Origin: Hyphomicrobium sp. LHD-15
GTDB lineage: Bacteria; Pseudomonadota; Alphaproteobacteria; Rhizobiales; Hyphomicrobiaceae
DNA length: 64,000 nucleotides
Reading direction: 5' to 3'
Assembly (NCBI RefSeq): GCF_031157355.1
Contig: NZ_JAVIFT010000005.1
Coordinates: forward strand, 214,818 to 278,817
Positions 42,516 through 53,398 of this stretch are shown one piece after another. Both the position numbers and the translations under genes were made by a program. Position 1 is the stretch's first letter, and every line of letters starts with the position of its first letter. The notes under the pieces were generated by a model, which saw nothing but the letters and a program-made list of their open reading frames with translations, was not told where the DNA came from and did no database searches.

Positions 42516-42570
42516 TTTCGGAGCCGTAAAACGTATCGAAATGGAACGCGGGGCGCATCGCTTGCAGCCC

Positions 42571-42606
42571 AAAAGAAAACCCGGCCCCGCAACAAGCGGG
42601 ACCGGG
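42571..42606 (-). terminator. Terminator of the gene ending at 42633
   Basis: CCCGGCCCCGC and GCGGGACCGGG pair with one mismatch around AACAA. On the minus strand the stem is followed by TTTTCTTTT, a good T-tract. Confidence 0.75.
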
Positions 42607-42632
42607 CCTCTATTCACTACAACGGATCTCTT

Positions 42633-42980
42633 CTACGGACGCGAGTTGGGCCGAGAAGGCTGGGCGTCATTACCTAACGCAGGTTCTGACGGCACCCCCA
42701 CCTCATCGTCGTAGAGCTGGCCATCCTCGATCGACGTAATTTCCGAGCCCTCAAGCTCGAACGGGTCTTCTCGACTGGCGCCGAGCCGGATCAAGCACCC
42801 CTTCTGACAAATCCCATCAAGAACCGCATTCGGCTTGAGAATATGGTCTTTTTGGGAACTTCCCTCGATGACGGTGACCGTTTGGTCCCTGGCATCTCGA
42901 TTTGTGATCGAAGCCGCCTGAGCGGCTGAGGTGGACAGAAGCAGAGCGATCAGGAACCCCGGAATGACGCGATCAGATGA
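42633..42980 (-). CDS. Small secreted hypothetical protein (115 aa)
   Basis: A GTG at 42980 with GGAG six bases upstream is preferred to the GTG at 43001. A signal peptide (VIPGFLIALLLSTSAAQA) leads to a mature part with ASITNRDARDQTVTVIEG, a short Cys pair (ICQKGCLI), and an acidic tail. I associate this pattern with small exported proteins of Hyphomicrobium relatives; function unknown. It has its own terminator. Confidence 0.7.
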   Translation of the reverse strand, partial: SSDRVIPGFLIALLLSTSAAQAASITNRDARDQTVTVIEGSSQKDHILKPNAVLDGICQKGCLIRLGASREDPFELEGSEITSIEDGQLYDDEVGVPSEPALGNDAQPSRPNSRP

Positions 42981-43015
42981 CACAACCAACTCCGAGACCA
43001 CGTGGCAGAAACTCT

Positions 43016-43090
43016 TTACTTCTTCTTCTTCGCAGCGGGCTTCTTTGCAGCAGCTTTCTTCGCGGCGGGCTTCTTAGCAGCTTTAGCCAT
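43016..43090 (-). CDS. Lys/Ala-rich micro-protein (24 aa)
   Basis: MAKAAKKPAAKKAAAKKPAAKK then KK: almost only Lys, Ala and Pro, with two nearly identical KKPAAKKAAAK-type repeats. AAGGA lies about nine bases before the ATG. It is like the C-terminal tail of histone H1-like bacterial proteins, without the folded part. It would bind nucleic acids. The long in-frame upstream extension (to 43357) is antisense to the LysR promoter and start and has no start signal. It lies directly upstream of the secreted-protein gene on the same strand. Confidence 0.55.
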   Translation of the reverse strand: MAKAAKKPAAKKAAAKKPAAKKKK

Positions 43091-43270
43091 CTTCGTTAGT
43101 CCTTCCATTGAACGCCCAGCGTGGGCTGAGCCGAATCTGACCCGACTCACGACGGGCCGATCGTCAATGTGGTCAGAATCAATCCGAGCTTCAAACGGAA
43201 ATTTCCGGTGACTGATATCGAAGATTTCGATAGATAGCTCGAAAGCGTCTCTGCGCAATGCGAGCGGCAT

Positions 43271-44122
43271 ATGGATATCAATCTCGCGCGTACGTTTCTG
43301 ATGGTCATCGAGACCGGCAGCTTCATCGAAGCTGCGGTGAAGCTCAACATCACTCAATCCACAGTTTCAGCGCGCATTAAGGTGCTCGAGGATCTCCTGG
43401 GGCGCCCGCTTTTCGAGCGTTCGAAGTCCGGCGCGGACCTCACCGCAGCCGGCGAGCAGTTCAGAAAGCACGCCCTCGCGCTCGTGCGCGTATGGCAGCG
43501 GGCCCAGCTCGAAGTCAGTCTTTCGGATCAGCACCGCGATCACCTCGCGATCGGCGCCACCATCGGATTGTGGCAGGGATTCCTGTTGAAATGGGTTGCG
43601 CGGCTACGCACGGAGACCCCCGATATCGCCGTTTCTGCCATCTCGGCGCCATCCACGACCCTCACCCAGCGCCTGATCGAGGGAACGCTCGATCTCGCGG
43701 TCATGTACCGGCCCATTCAGCCGCCGGGGCACGTCGTCGAGCATCTGTTCGACGAAGAGTTCGTCTTGGTGACCAGCGCCAAGCAGACGAGTCGCAGGGC
43801 CGGCGCCAGCGATTACGTCTTTGTGGATTGGGGACCGGACTTCCAGCAGGACCACGCCGCCGCCTATCCGGAGCTCACCAACCCGGGCCTGCATCTCGAC
43901 CTCGGATCGGTCAGCATCGAATATCTGCTCGCCAACGAGGCCTCCGGCTACTTCCCGTCCCGTATCGTCAAGCATCACCTGGCGCGCGGCCGTCTGCGCC
44001 AGCCAAAACGCGCGCGCCGTTTCGTCTATCCGGTCTACATGGTCTATCCGGAAGCCCGTGATGAGGACACTTACGAGCTGATCATCCACGGCCTGCGCGC
44101 CGCCGCCGCCCGTCTCGGCTGA
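43271..44122 (+). CDS. LysR-family transcriptional regulator
   Basis: The length is 283 residues. The N-terminal winged helix (MDINLARTFLMVIETGSFIEAAVKLNITQSTVSARIKVLE) is standard. The C-terminal co-inducer domain (about residues 90-280) is complete. It is divergent from the micro-protein gene at 43090, with the control region 43091-43270 between them, so that small operon is a possible target. No effector can be inferred. Confidence 0.92.
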   Translation: MDINLARTFLMVIETGSFIEAAVKLNITQSTVSARIKVLEDLLGRPLFERSKSGADLTAAGEQFRKHALALVRVWQRAQLEVSLSDQHRDHLAIGATIGLWQGFLLKWVARLRTETPDIAVSAISAPSTTLTQRLIEGTLDLAVMYRPIQPPGHVVEHLFDEEFVLVTSAKQTSRRAGASDYVFVDWGPDFQQDHAAAYPELTNPGLHLDLGSVSIEYLLANEASGYFPSRIVKHHLARGRLRQPKRARRFVYPVYMVYPEARDEDTYELIIHGLRAAAARLG

Positions 44123-44131
44123 CCCGTTCGA

Positions 44132-44276
44132 TTGTCATTCCGGCCAAGCGACGGCCTCCAGCGGAGCCCGAGCACCGAGCCGGAACACAGCGCAAAGCTT
44201 CTATCACCCGAGACTTCTCGCGCCTTCGGCAACTTCTGCGCCGGGTTCGGCTCTCGAATGACGATAGGGGCTCCTA
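44132..44276. repeat. Inverted-repeat intergenic element
   Basis: The ends TGTCATTC...GAATGACGA are inverted. The inside is GC-rich and partly self-complementary. It resembles the short dispersed elements common between genes in rhizobia (RIME-like). It fills the gap between the LysR gene and acyP, where no gene is seen. A related-looking element lies at 56053-56174. Confidence 0.45.
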
Positions 44277-44294
44277 GACGACAGCAAACACGCT

Positions 44295-44570
44295 CTAAGC
44301 CGTCTCGCGCTGCTCGAAGCCGGTGAACGTTCCAGCCTCCACCTCGAGCAACAGCACCTGAGAGACATCGGACATCTCCGGGCCCCGCCGGCAGCGCGCA
44401 ATCATAGTGTCGACGGCTTCGGCCGGTCCCTGGAAGACCGCCTCGACCGATCCGTCGCGACGGTTGCGCACCCAGCCCGTGAGCCCGAGCGACAACGCGG
44501 TCCGCCGCGTCCAGGCCCGATAGCCCACGCCCTGTACGCGCCCCTCGATCCTGACATGCTCCGTCCGCAC
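44295..44570 (-). CDS. acyP: Acylphosphatase
   Basis: The length is 91 residues, normal for the family. The phosphate loop [12 protein letters not shown] carries the catalytic Arg, and [13 protein letters not shown] carries the catalytic Asn. It hydrolyses the carboxyl-phosphate bond of acyl phosphates such as acetyl phosphate. It lies downstream of the carboxylase gene but behind that gene's strong terminator, so it probably has separate expression. Confidence 0.93.
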   Translation of the reverse strand: MRTEHVRIEGRVQGVGYRAWTRRTALSLGLTGWVRNRRDGSVEAVFQGPAEAVDTMIARCRRGPEMSDVSQVLLLEVEAGTFTGFEQRETA

Positions 44571-44605
44571 AGCCTCGCCCTGCCTGCTACCTGCCCAAAA
44601 TGAAT

Positions 44606-44640
44606 GACGCCTCCCTCTCCGGCAAGGAGAGGGAGGCGTC
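44606..44640 (-). terminator. Strong terminator after the carboxylase gene
   Basis: A perfect 15-bp stem (GACGCCTCCCTCTCC with GGAGAGGGAGGCGTC) and a 5-base loop, followed on the minus strand by ATTCATTTT. It lies 45 bases beyond the carboxylase stop. Confidence 0.75.
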
Positions 44641-44684
44641 GAACGATCTCATCGTGCAAAATCGCGAGTGTCTCGCGCTATCCC

Positions 44685-46703
<2,019 letters not shown>

Positions 46704-46945
46704 TAGCCCTTGGCGCCCTTTTGAATCTCGAAAGAGTGTCATGAATGTCGGGAGAGGAAGGTCGATACGGCTCTTCTAGACTAAACCCGGCGAGCCCGTA
46801 AACCGCGATAAATAGCGGCCGGCAGGCTGGGCATGACAGATTTTAGTCGGGATTTGGGCCGGGCTGCCCCGCACGCGGCATTATGGCCGCGGGCATTGCC
46901 TGCCCGCGGCACGCGGCCGGAAACGGTAAACGCCTGATGGAAGGC

Positions 46946-47953
46946 TTAGGCTGCCCAGCCGCCGCGGGCGACCACCCTCTGGATCTCCCAGTCTTCGCCG
47001 ATCAGGCATTCCCGGCTGAGATGATCCATAACGGCGGCTTCGATCGGCGCGCGCGAGAGCCGCGAGAAGACGAGGTCGGAGAACCAGCCGGCGTCCTCGG
47101 TCACGATCGATTCCCCGGTCACGATCTCGATCCGCTGGCGTTCGAGACGGGCAAGCGCCCGCTCCTCGACCGACTGGCTGTGATAGTCGAAGCGCAGGGT
47201 GCCGAGCGAAAGCGCCACCTGCTCGTCGAGCGCCGCCGGCGGTTCGGCGGCAACGCGCGGCCGGAGCGCCACCGAGCGCGGCGGAACCGAATAGCCATGC
47301 TCGGAAAGGATTACGTTCGCGATCGCCTTGGCAAAAAGATCCGTCCAGGCGGCCGGAACCTGCCGGCCTGCGATCGCTTTGTTTACGCCGATCAGAATTT
47401 CCATCTCGGCCCGCGTCAGCGGCAACGCGCTGTCACCGCCGAACGCATTGAGAATGGTCCGGAGAAGCGCGATTTCCCCCTCTCCGATGGAGCCGGGCAC
47501 CGCGCCAAGCTGGCCGTAACCCTGGCCGTTTCTCAGCGGCCCGTAGCCGTGAATGACCGCACCGGCCACCTGGTCGAGCGCGAAGGTCGCCAAGCTCAAC
47601 GGGAACCAGCGGGCCTTTCCGAGAATGCTGACCAGAAGATCGAACTCGGCTCGGTTGGCGATCCATCCGTCGGTCGCAAGCTTGCCGATGAGCCAGCGGC
47701 TCTTCTCGGAGGTGATGTATCCCTCCGGGCCGCTCTGATTCAGAATGTAGTCGGCGATGACCTCGACCAGGAAGCCGCTCCACGACGGTGCCTGGATCGG
47801 GCAGCTCCGGTTGAGGCGAAGCAGCGCCTCCGCCTCGTTCTCATGGACGTGCGGATCCTCGGCAAAAGCCCTGATCATCCGGGTAACGTCGCTGTCCTTG
47901 ATGCTGCCGCGAAACTCGAAATCCTCAACTGGAACAGACTTGACCACGCGCAT
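46946..47953 (-). CDS. Conserved-type hypothetical protein (335 aa)
   Basis: The start is taken at 47953 (MRVVKSVPVEDFEFRGSI); nine more residues are possible. A soluble, helical protein with no signal peptide, membrane segment or catalytic motif. Features seen are NRSCPIQAPSWSGFLVEVI in the N-terminal third and a repeated TRAEMEIL / ANRAEFDLL pattern suggesting two similar helical halves. I recall similar uncharacterised proteins in rhizobia, always about this length. It stands alone between pccA and gltX. Confidence 0.75.
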   Translation of the reverse strand: MRVVKSVPVEDFEFRGSIKDSDVTRMIRAFAEDPHVHENEAEALLRLNRSCPIQAPSWSGFLVEVIADYILNQSGPEGYITSEKSRWLIGKLATDGWIANRAEFDLLVSILGKARWFPLSLATFALDQVAGAVIHGYGPLRNGQGYGQLGAVPGSIGEGEIALLRTILNAFGGDSALPLTRAEMEILIGVNKAIAGRQVPAAWTDLFAKAIANVILSEHGYSVPPRSVALRPRVAAEPPAALDEQVALSLGTLRFDYHSQSVEERALARLERQRIEIVTGESIVTEDAGWFSDLVFSRLSRAPIEAAVMDHLSRECLIGEDWEIQRVVARGGWAA

Positions 47954-48251
47954 CCGACTTCCCCGCCCCGAGCACTTCACTAGCTCTGAACGTAGGAAAC
48001 TAGTCTTACCAATAACCTAAGATGTGTCCCCGATTGAACGCGCCCGCCCGAGTGCGCCCCCAGTGTGACCCAATTGCCGCGTTTGCCCCCTGGCTCCCAG
48101 GGGCGGCTGGCTGACCTCGGCGCCGCCCCAGCCGCCACGACCGCCAGGGCTTGAGTTCTCGGTCGCGGGCGATAGGGTGGCGCCGAATCCGATCGTCACC
48201 GGATCGCCATCGCGCCCAGCGCCGCGCCAGCACGCCGAGACCGTCCGCACC

Positions 48252-49622
48252 ATGAAACCAACCGTCCGCTTCGCCCCGAGCCCCACCGGCCGGCTCCACA
48301 TCGGCAACATCCGGACCGCAGTGCTGAACTACCTTCTCGCGCGCCGGGCCGGGGGCACCTTTATCCTGCGCCTGGACGACACCGATCGCGAGCGCTCGAC
48401 CGACGCCTTTGCCGAAGGCATCCGGACGGATTTGCGCTGGCTCGGCTTCGAATGGCAGCGCGAGGAGCGCCAGTCGGACCGGATGGCCCGTTATGCCGAA
48501 GCGGCCGAAGAACTGAAATCAAAGGGCCGGCTCTATCCCTGTTACGAAACCGAGGACGAGCTCGACCGCAAAAGAAAGCGCCAGCTCGGCCGCGGCATGC
48601 CGCCGATCTACGATCGCGCCGGTCTCAAGCTGACCGATGCGGACAAGGCCAAGCTCGAAGCCGAAGGCCGCCGGCCGCACTGGCGCTTTCGCCTGGACAA
48701 CACCAGCGCCGAGAGCGGCCTAGCCCCGCTCCCCACCATCGTTTCGTGGAACGACCTCATTCGCGGCGATCAGACCGTCGACATCGGCTCCCTGTCCGAT
48801 CCCGTGCTGATCCGCGAGGACGGCACGCCGCTCTATACATTCACGAGCGTCGTCGACGACATCGATTTCGCCATCACCCACATCGTACGCGGTGAGGATC
48901 ACGTCACGAATTCCGGCGTCCAGATCTCGATCTTCGAAGCCCTCGGCGCCGTCCCGCCCGCATTGGCCCACCACAGCCTGCTGATTGGCGCCGACGGGCA
49001 CGCCCTGTCGAAGCGCCTCGGCACGCTTTCCATCGAGACATTCCGCAGCGACGGCCTCGAACCGATGGCGATCCTGAGCCATGCGGCGCTCGTTGGCACA
49101 TCAGATGCCATCGAGCCCCACGCCAAGCTCGAAGAGCTTGCGGCTCTGTTCGACCTCGGCAAGATCTCGACCGCACCCGGCCGTTTCGATGTCGAGGAGC
49201 TGAAATCTCTCAACGCCAAACTGCTCCACAAGACCGCTTATGAAGCTGTGGCCGAACGATTGCAGGGTATGGGCATCTCGGGCGGCGCTGCATTCTGGGA
49301 CGCCGTGCGCGGCAACATCACCTTGGTCGGCGACGCGCGCGATTGGTGGACCGTCGTTTACGCCGAAATCGACCCGGTAATCGAAAACATCGATCTCACG
49401 ACCAAGGCCGCCGGGCTTCTGCCTCCCGAGCCCTGGGACGCAACCACCTGGGGCGCGTTGACGGCGAAGGTGTCCGCCGAAACCGGCCTCAAGGGACGGG
49501 CGCTGTTTCATCCGTTGCGCTTAGCGCTCACCGGGCGCGAGGCGGGGCCGGAGCTGAAGGCCCTCCTCCCGCTGATCGGCCGCAGCCGAGCCGAAACCCG
49601 CCTGCTGGGAAAACGCGGATAG
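48252..49622 (+). CDS. gltX: Glutamyl-tRNA synthetase
   Basis: The start at 48252 ([19 protein letters not shown]) gives 456 residues. The HIGH signature is HIGN and the second signature is ALSKRLGT in place of KMSKS. The C-terminal anticodon-binding part is shorter and looser than in the main type, fitting the GltX2-like paralogue that many alphaproteobacteria carry beside a canonical enzyme. It charges tRNA-Glu and, through the amidotransferase route, possibly tRNA-Gln. No partner gene is adjacent. Confidence 0.92.
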   Translation: MKPTVRFAPSPTGRLHIGNIRTAVLNYLLARRAGGTFILRLDDTDRERSTDAFAEGIRTDLRWLGFEWQREERQSDRMARYAEAAEELKSKGRLYPCYETEDELDRKRKRQLGRGMPPIYDRAGLKLTDADKAKLEAEGRRPHWRFRLDNTSAESGLAPLPTIVSWNDLIRGDQTVDIGSLSDPVLIREDGTPLYTFTSVVDDIDFAITHIVRGEDHVTNSGVQISIFEALGAVPPALAHHSLLIGADGHALSKRLGTLSIETFRSDGLEPMAILSHAALVGTSDAIEPHAKLEELAALFDLGKISTAPGRFDVEELKSLNAKLLHKTAYEAVAERLQGMGISGGAAFWDAVRGNITLVGDARDWWTVVYAEIDPVIENIDLTTKAAGLLPPEPWDATTWGALTAKVSAETGLKGRALFHPLRLALTGREAGPELKALLPLIGRSRAETRLLGKRG

Positions 49623-49675
49623 CCCAGGCACGAAGCCCAGGCAAAACCACCCAAATTCTCGATTGCAGAAACGCC

Positions 49676-50836
49676 TTACTGTGGCGTCGTCGACCAGGGC
49701 AGCGTCTCACCGCTTCCTTGCGGCGCTTGAGCCGGCGGCGGCTGTGCAGCCGGATTCGCCCCAGTGGGGCTTTGCGAGACCCACCCGCCGGCATCGCCAG
49801 TTGCACCCGGCACGGGCGAACCGGGCGGCGGCGTATACTCCGCCATCTTGCAGGAGCATCCCTGCACGTATTCCTTGCGGTAGCGGAACGCGGTCTTGAG
49901 CTGCGTGTATTGCACGTTGCTGCGAGCGGCCACCGCCTGCTCCATGCCCGCGCCCGGGTTCTGATGGTAATAAAGCTCGGCCGGCGCCGCGCACTTCGAC
50001 TGGCACACTTCTTCGTCGCGCTGGAAATGGTTCGGCAGAGTCGAGAAGCTCACCGGAAAATAATAGCCGTCGCACAGCCGGACGCAGACGGTCCGGTAAG
50101 TTGCATAGGGCAGCGATCCGAATCCCGATCCGCCACCGCCGGAGCTGCTCTCTTCATCTTCCCAGAACGCGGACAACCCGCCGCCGCTTTGCTTGCGGGC
50201 CTGTTGCTGGTAGTTCGCGCCGCAATTGTTGCGGGCAAGCTCGCGCACGATTTCGTCCTGATAGGACCGCCCGGATGAAGATCCCTGCAGCTGCTGAAGC
50301 TGCACTTCAAGATCCTCAATCCGCTGCCGCGTGGCGTCCGCCTGGTTGGCGAGATCCACGCACCGCCGCGTACGCCTCAGCGTCTTGGAGAACAGAAAAT
50401 ATTCGTAGCAGTCGCTGCGATCGAGCTGCTGCTTGTGGCCGCGATAAGTCTGCTCGGTCTGCCGAAGCTCGTTCTCGACCATCGGAATGAGATTGCGGGA
50501 CTCGCTGCCGCGCTGGCCTTCCTGGACCAGGCGCTGCTCGAGCTGAAGACAGATCGGGCTCCGGTTGCCTCCGCTCCAATTGCCCTGCGCTTGCGGAGGC
50601 GGCGCCTGCTGGGCCGGATCCTGGTAAACGGGCTCGCGCGGAACCGGCGCCTGTCGCTGCTGAGGTTGATTGTCGTTGAACGGCCACCAGCTTTGCGCCA
50701 GGGCGGGCACGGCCACGCTGCCGGCGAGCAGAATGCCAGCCAGCGCGGCATACGCCGTGCGCTTGTCGACTTTGGTCGCGAAGCTGAAAACCGCGCGCCC
50801 GCGTCCGCTGTTTTTAGAACCTTCCATCGACCCCAT
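49676..50836 (-). CDS. Exported DUF2865 protein
   Basis: The length is 386 residues. An N-terminal signal (KRTAYAALAGILLAGSVAVPALA) is followed by QSWWPF and a Gln/Pro-rich stretch. A coiled-coil region (about 95-200) with CLQLEQRLV comes next, then the DUF2865 core with many Cys (YRTVCVRLCDGYYFPVSFST, EEVCQSKCAAPAELYYH, KEYVQGCSCKM). The tail is Pro/Ala-rich. Periplasmic or surface location is likely. The function of the family is unknown. Confidence 0.85.
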   Translation of the reverse strand: MGSMEGSKNSGRGRAVFSFATKVDKRTAYAALAGILLAGSVAVPALAQSWWPFNDNQPQQRQAPVPREPVYQDPAQQAPPPQAQGNWSGGNRSPICLQLEQRLVQEGQRGSESRNLIPMVENELRQTEQTYRGHKQQLDRSDCYEYFLFSKTLRRTRRCVDLANQADATRQRIEDLEVQLQQLQGSSSGRSYQDEIVRELARNNCGANYQQQARKQSGGGLSAFWEDEESSSGGGGSGFGSLPYATYRTVCVRLCDGYYFPVSFSTLPNHFQRDEEVCQSKCAAPAELYYHQNPGAGMEQAVAARSNVQYTQLKTAFRYRKEYVQGCSCKMAEYTPPPGSPVPGATGDAGGWVSQSPTGANPAAQPPPAQAPQGSGETLPWSTTPQ

Positions 50837-51346
50837 CGATTACCAAGGGTCTCAACGCCCCTGACATGGCCATGTCGTTCACTTGACTACGTGACCCAGC
50901 GCATAGATGCCAAAGCGCATTCCGGCAAGAGGCACGCGAACGCCTAAGGCCGTTCCGGGATTGAACTAAAACCGCAAAGACCCTAGGGGGTCAATGCGGG
51001 AGAAATGCGGCGTGTCGCCCTTTCCCTTGGTTTTTCGGCGGAAACCCGCGCCAAGGCCGCCGCTTGACGGCACCGATACGTCCAAGCATAACACCCGCCA
51101 TGAGAACCACGCCGTTGAACATTGCCGTCGCCATCTGCTGCGGCATTATTATTTCGAGCTAGTCCACACCGGCTGGCGCGCGGCCCCGTTCTTTGCCTCA
51201 TGACAAGACAGAGAAACGCCCCGCCAGACGGAGGGGACGCCTGTGCACGTGGCCTGATCCGCTACGGCAAGGGCAAAGCGCGGAACGGACACGGCTTGGG
51301 CATGGAATGACCGGGCGGGCCCCGCCGGAGCATGAGGAGAGAACGC
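50837..51346. other. Gene-free stretch upstream of cysS
   Basis: No gene on either strand is convincing. It must contain the divergent promoters for the DUF2865 gene and cysS. No conserved box or palindrome stands out by eye. Confidence 0.35.
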
Positions 51347-52768
51347 GTGTCGCTGACGCTTTATAATACGCTCTCGCGGCGCAAGGAGACGTTCCAGCCG
51401 ATCGATCCGGCACGCGTCCGCATGTACGTCTGCGGCCCCACCGTCTACGACTATGCCCACATCGGCAACGCGCGCCCCGTCATCGTCTTCGATCTCCTGT
51501 TTCGCCTGCTCCGCCATGTCTACGGAGCCGACCACGTCACCTACGCGCGCAACATCACCGACGTCGACGACAAGATCAACGCACGCGCCGCCCAGGACTT
51601 CCCGAAGCTTCCGTTGAACGAAGCCATCCGCCGCGTCACTTCCGCCACCGAACAGCAGTTCCACGACGACATCGCGGCCCTGGGCGTCCTGCCGCCGTCT
51701 GTCGAGCCGCGCGCCACCGAGCACATCGAGGAAATGAAGCAGCTCTGCGACGCGCTCGTCGCCCGCGGCCACGCCTACGTCGCGGAAGGTCACGTCCTGT
51801 TCGACGTCTCGTCGATGGCCGACTACGGCAAGCTGTCGAACCGCTCCCTCGAGGAGATGGAGGCCGGCGCCCGCGTCGAGGTCGCGCCCTACAAGAAGGG
51901 CCAGATGGACTTCGTGCTGTGGAAGCCATCCAAGGCCGGCGAGCCGGCCTGGCCCTCTCCGTCCGGCATCGACATCCCCGGACGCCCCGGCTGGCACATC
52001 GAGTGCTCGGCCATGTCGGAAAAGCACCTCGGCCCCGTGTTCGATATCCACGGCGGCGGCATCGACCTCGTCTTCCCCCACCACGAGAACGAGATCGCTC
52101 AGTCGCGCTGCGCCCACGGCACGCCGGTGATGGCGAACCTCTGGATGCACAACGGCTTCCTGATGGTCGAGGGTGAGAAGATGTCGAAATCGCTCGGCAA
52201 CTTCATCACCATCAACGAGCTGCTCGAAACCAAGAAGTTCGGCGCGAGCCCCTGGCACGGGCGCGTCATACGCCTCGCCATGCTCGGCACCCATTACCGC
52301 CAGCCCATCGACTGGACCGCCGATCGGCTGCTGCAAGCCCGCGCGACGCTGCTCGATTTCGCCGATCTCGTATCGGGTGTGGAACCGGCTGCCGCCCCGA
52401 ACGCGGACGTCATCGCCGCTCTTTCGGACGATCTCAACACACCAAGTGCGCTCTCGATCATCCACGGCCTCGCGAAATCCGCGCGCCGCAACGCCGATAC
52501 AGCGGCCGAACTCAGCGCCACGCTTGCCTTCATGGGCCTTTACGGCGGCGAGACCCGCGACGAGCTGAATGTCGGCGTCGAGGCCGTTGCCGTCGACGCA
52601 GCAAAGGTCGACGCTCTCGTCGCCGCGCGCTTGGCCGCGCGCAGGTCTAAGGACTTCAAGGAATCCGATCGTCTCCGCGACGAGCTGGCCGCCATGGGCG
52701 TCGCCTTGAAGGATGCCAAGGATCCCACGACCGGCGAGATCGTCACCACCTGGGAAATCGCCCGATGA
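51347..52768 (+). CDS. cysS: Cysteinyl-tRNA synthetase
   Basis: The GTG at 51347 is chosen because AGGAG at 51334-51338 is eight bases upstream; an ATG at 51332 would overlap that site. The 473 residues carry the zinc Cys in [16 protein letters not shown] (also the HIGH-type motif), [10 protein letters not shown] (zinc ligands) and [10 protein letters not shown] (KMSKS). It charges tRNA-Cys. Its stop overlaps the start of a 38-aa membrane protein gene. Confidence 0.96.
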   Translation: MSLTLYNTLSRRKETFQPIDPARVRMYVCGPTVYDYAHIGNARPVIVFDLLFRLLRHVYGADHVTYARNITDVDDKINARAAQDFPKLPLNEAIRRVTSATEQQFHDDIAALGVLPPSVEPRATEHIEEMKQLCDALVARGHAYVAEGHVLFDVSSMADYGKLSNRSLEEMEAGARVEVAPYKKGQMDFVLWKPSKAGEPAWPSPSGIDIPGRPGWHIECSAMSEKHLGPVFDIHGGGIDLVFPHHENEIAQSRCAHGTPVMANLWMHNGFLMVEGEKMSKSLGNFITINELLETKKFGASPWHGRVIRLAMLGTHYRQPIDWTADRLLQARATLLDFADLVSGVEPAAAPNADVIAALSDDLNTPSALSIIHGLAKSARRNADTAAELSATLAFMGLYGGETRDELNVGVEAVAVDAAKVDALVAARLAARRSKDFKESDRLRDELAAMGVALKDAKDPTTGEIVTTWEIAR

Positions 52769-52881
52769 GCGACTGGCGCAAGGACACGCCGTTCCCACGG
52801 CACTGGCTGTTCTACGTGGCAGTCAAGATCGCCATTCTTGCGCTCGCCTTCTATCTCGCCCGCGCCCACGGCTATATCTGA
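52765..52881 (+). CDS. Single-span membrane mini-protein (38 aa)
   Basis: [20 protein letters not shown], then [18 protein letters not shown]: a polar basic N-terminus and one hydrophobic helix. The ATG overlaps the cysS stop by ATGA, so it is translationally coupled to cysS. The GNAT gene starts 11 bases later. Function unknown; compactness and coupling argue that it is real. Confidence 0.6.
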   Translation: MSDWRKDTPFPRHWLFYVAVKIAILALAFYLARAHGYI

Positions 52882-52891
52882 GCGTACACCC

Positions 52892-53383
52892 ATGACCGCA
52901 TCTTTCCCGCTCCGTCCGTTCCTACCCGCCGACACCATGGCGCTGCGCGAGCTATTCGCCCAGAGCATCGAGGAACTGACCGCCGACGACTACGACGAGG
53001 ACCAGCGTGTCGCCTGGGCCAGCACCGCGGCCGACGCGGAAGCCTTCGCCAAGCGCCTCGGCGCCATGGTAACGCTCGTTGTCCAGGTCGAGGGCGAATA
53101 TGCGGGCTTTGCCTCTTTGAAGGACAACAACATCTTCGACATGCTCTATGTTCACCCCTACTTTGCCGCACAGGGCGTGGGCTCCGCTCTGGCGGACGCC
53201 GTCGAAGCGCTCGCCAAGGGACGGGGCGCAACCGAGATCACGGTCGAAGCGAGCGACACGGCCGAGCCATTCTTCGAAGCCCGCGGCTATGCAGCGACCC
53301 AGCGCAACATGGTGCCCCGCGACGACCTCTGGCTCACCAACACGACGATGAAGAAGCAGCTCGTCGCCGCGAACGACGGCTGA
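52892..53383 (+). CDS. GNAT-family N-acetyltransferase
   Basis: The start at 52892 (MTASFPLRPFLPADTM) gives 163 residues. The acetyl-CoA binding loop is in the YVHPYFAAQGVGSALADAV region (Q-x-x-G-x-G/A), with the C-terminal pattern EASDTAEPFFEARGYA. It may acetylate a small amine or a protein N-terminus. It lies between the cysS pair and cimA with short gaps, so the four genes may form one transcript. Confidence 0.88.
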   Translation: MTASFPLRPFLPADTMALRELFAQSIEELTADDYDEDQRVAWASTAADAEAFAKRLGAMVTLVVQVEGEYAGFASLKDNNIFDMLYVHPYFAAQGVGSALADAVEALAKGRGATEITVEASDTAEPFFEARGYAATQRNMVPRDDLWLTNTTMKKQLVAANDG

Positions 53384-53398
53384 GACCCGAGACGGACA

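Noticed and set aside
43091..43357. N-terminal extension of the Lys/Ala-rich micro-protein
   Set aside because: It lies antisense to the LysR control region and start, and no ribosome binding site precedes it.
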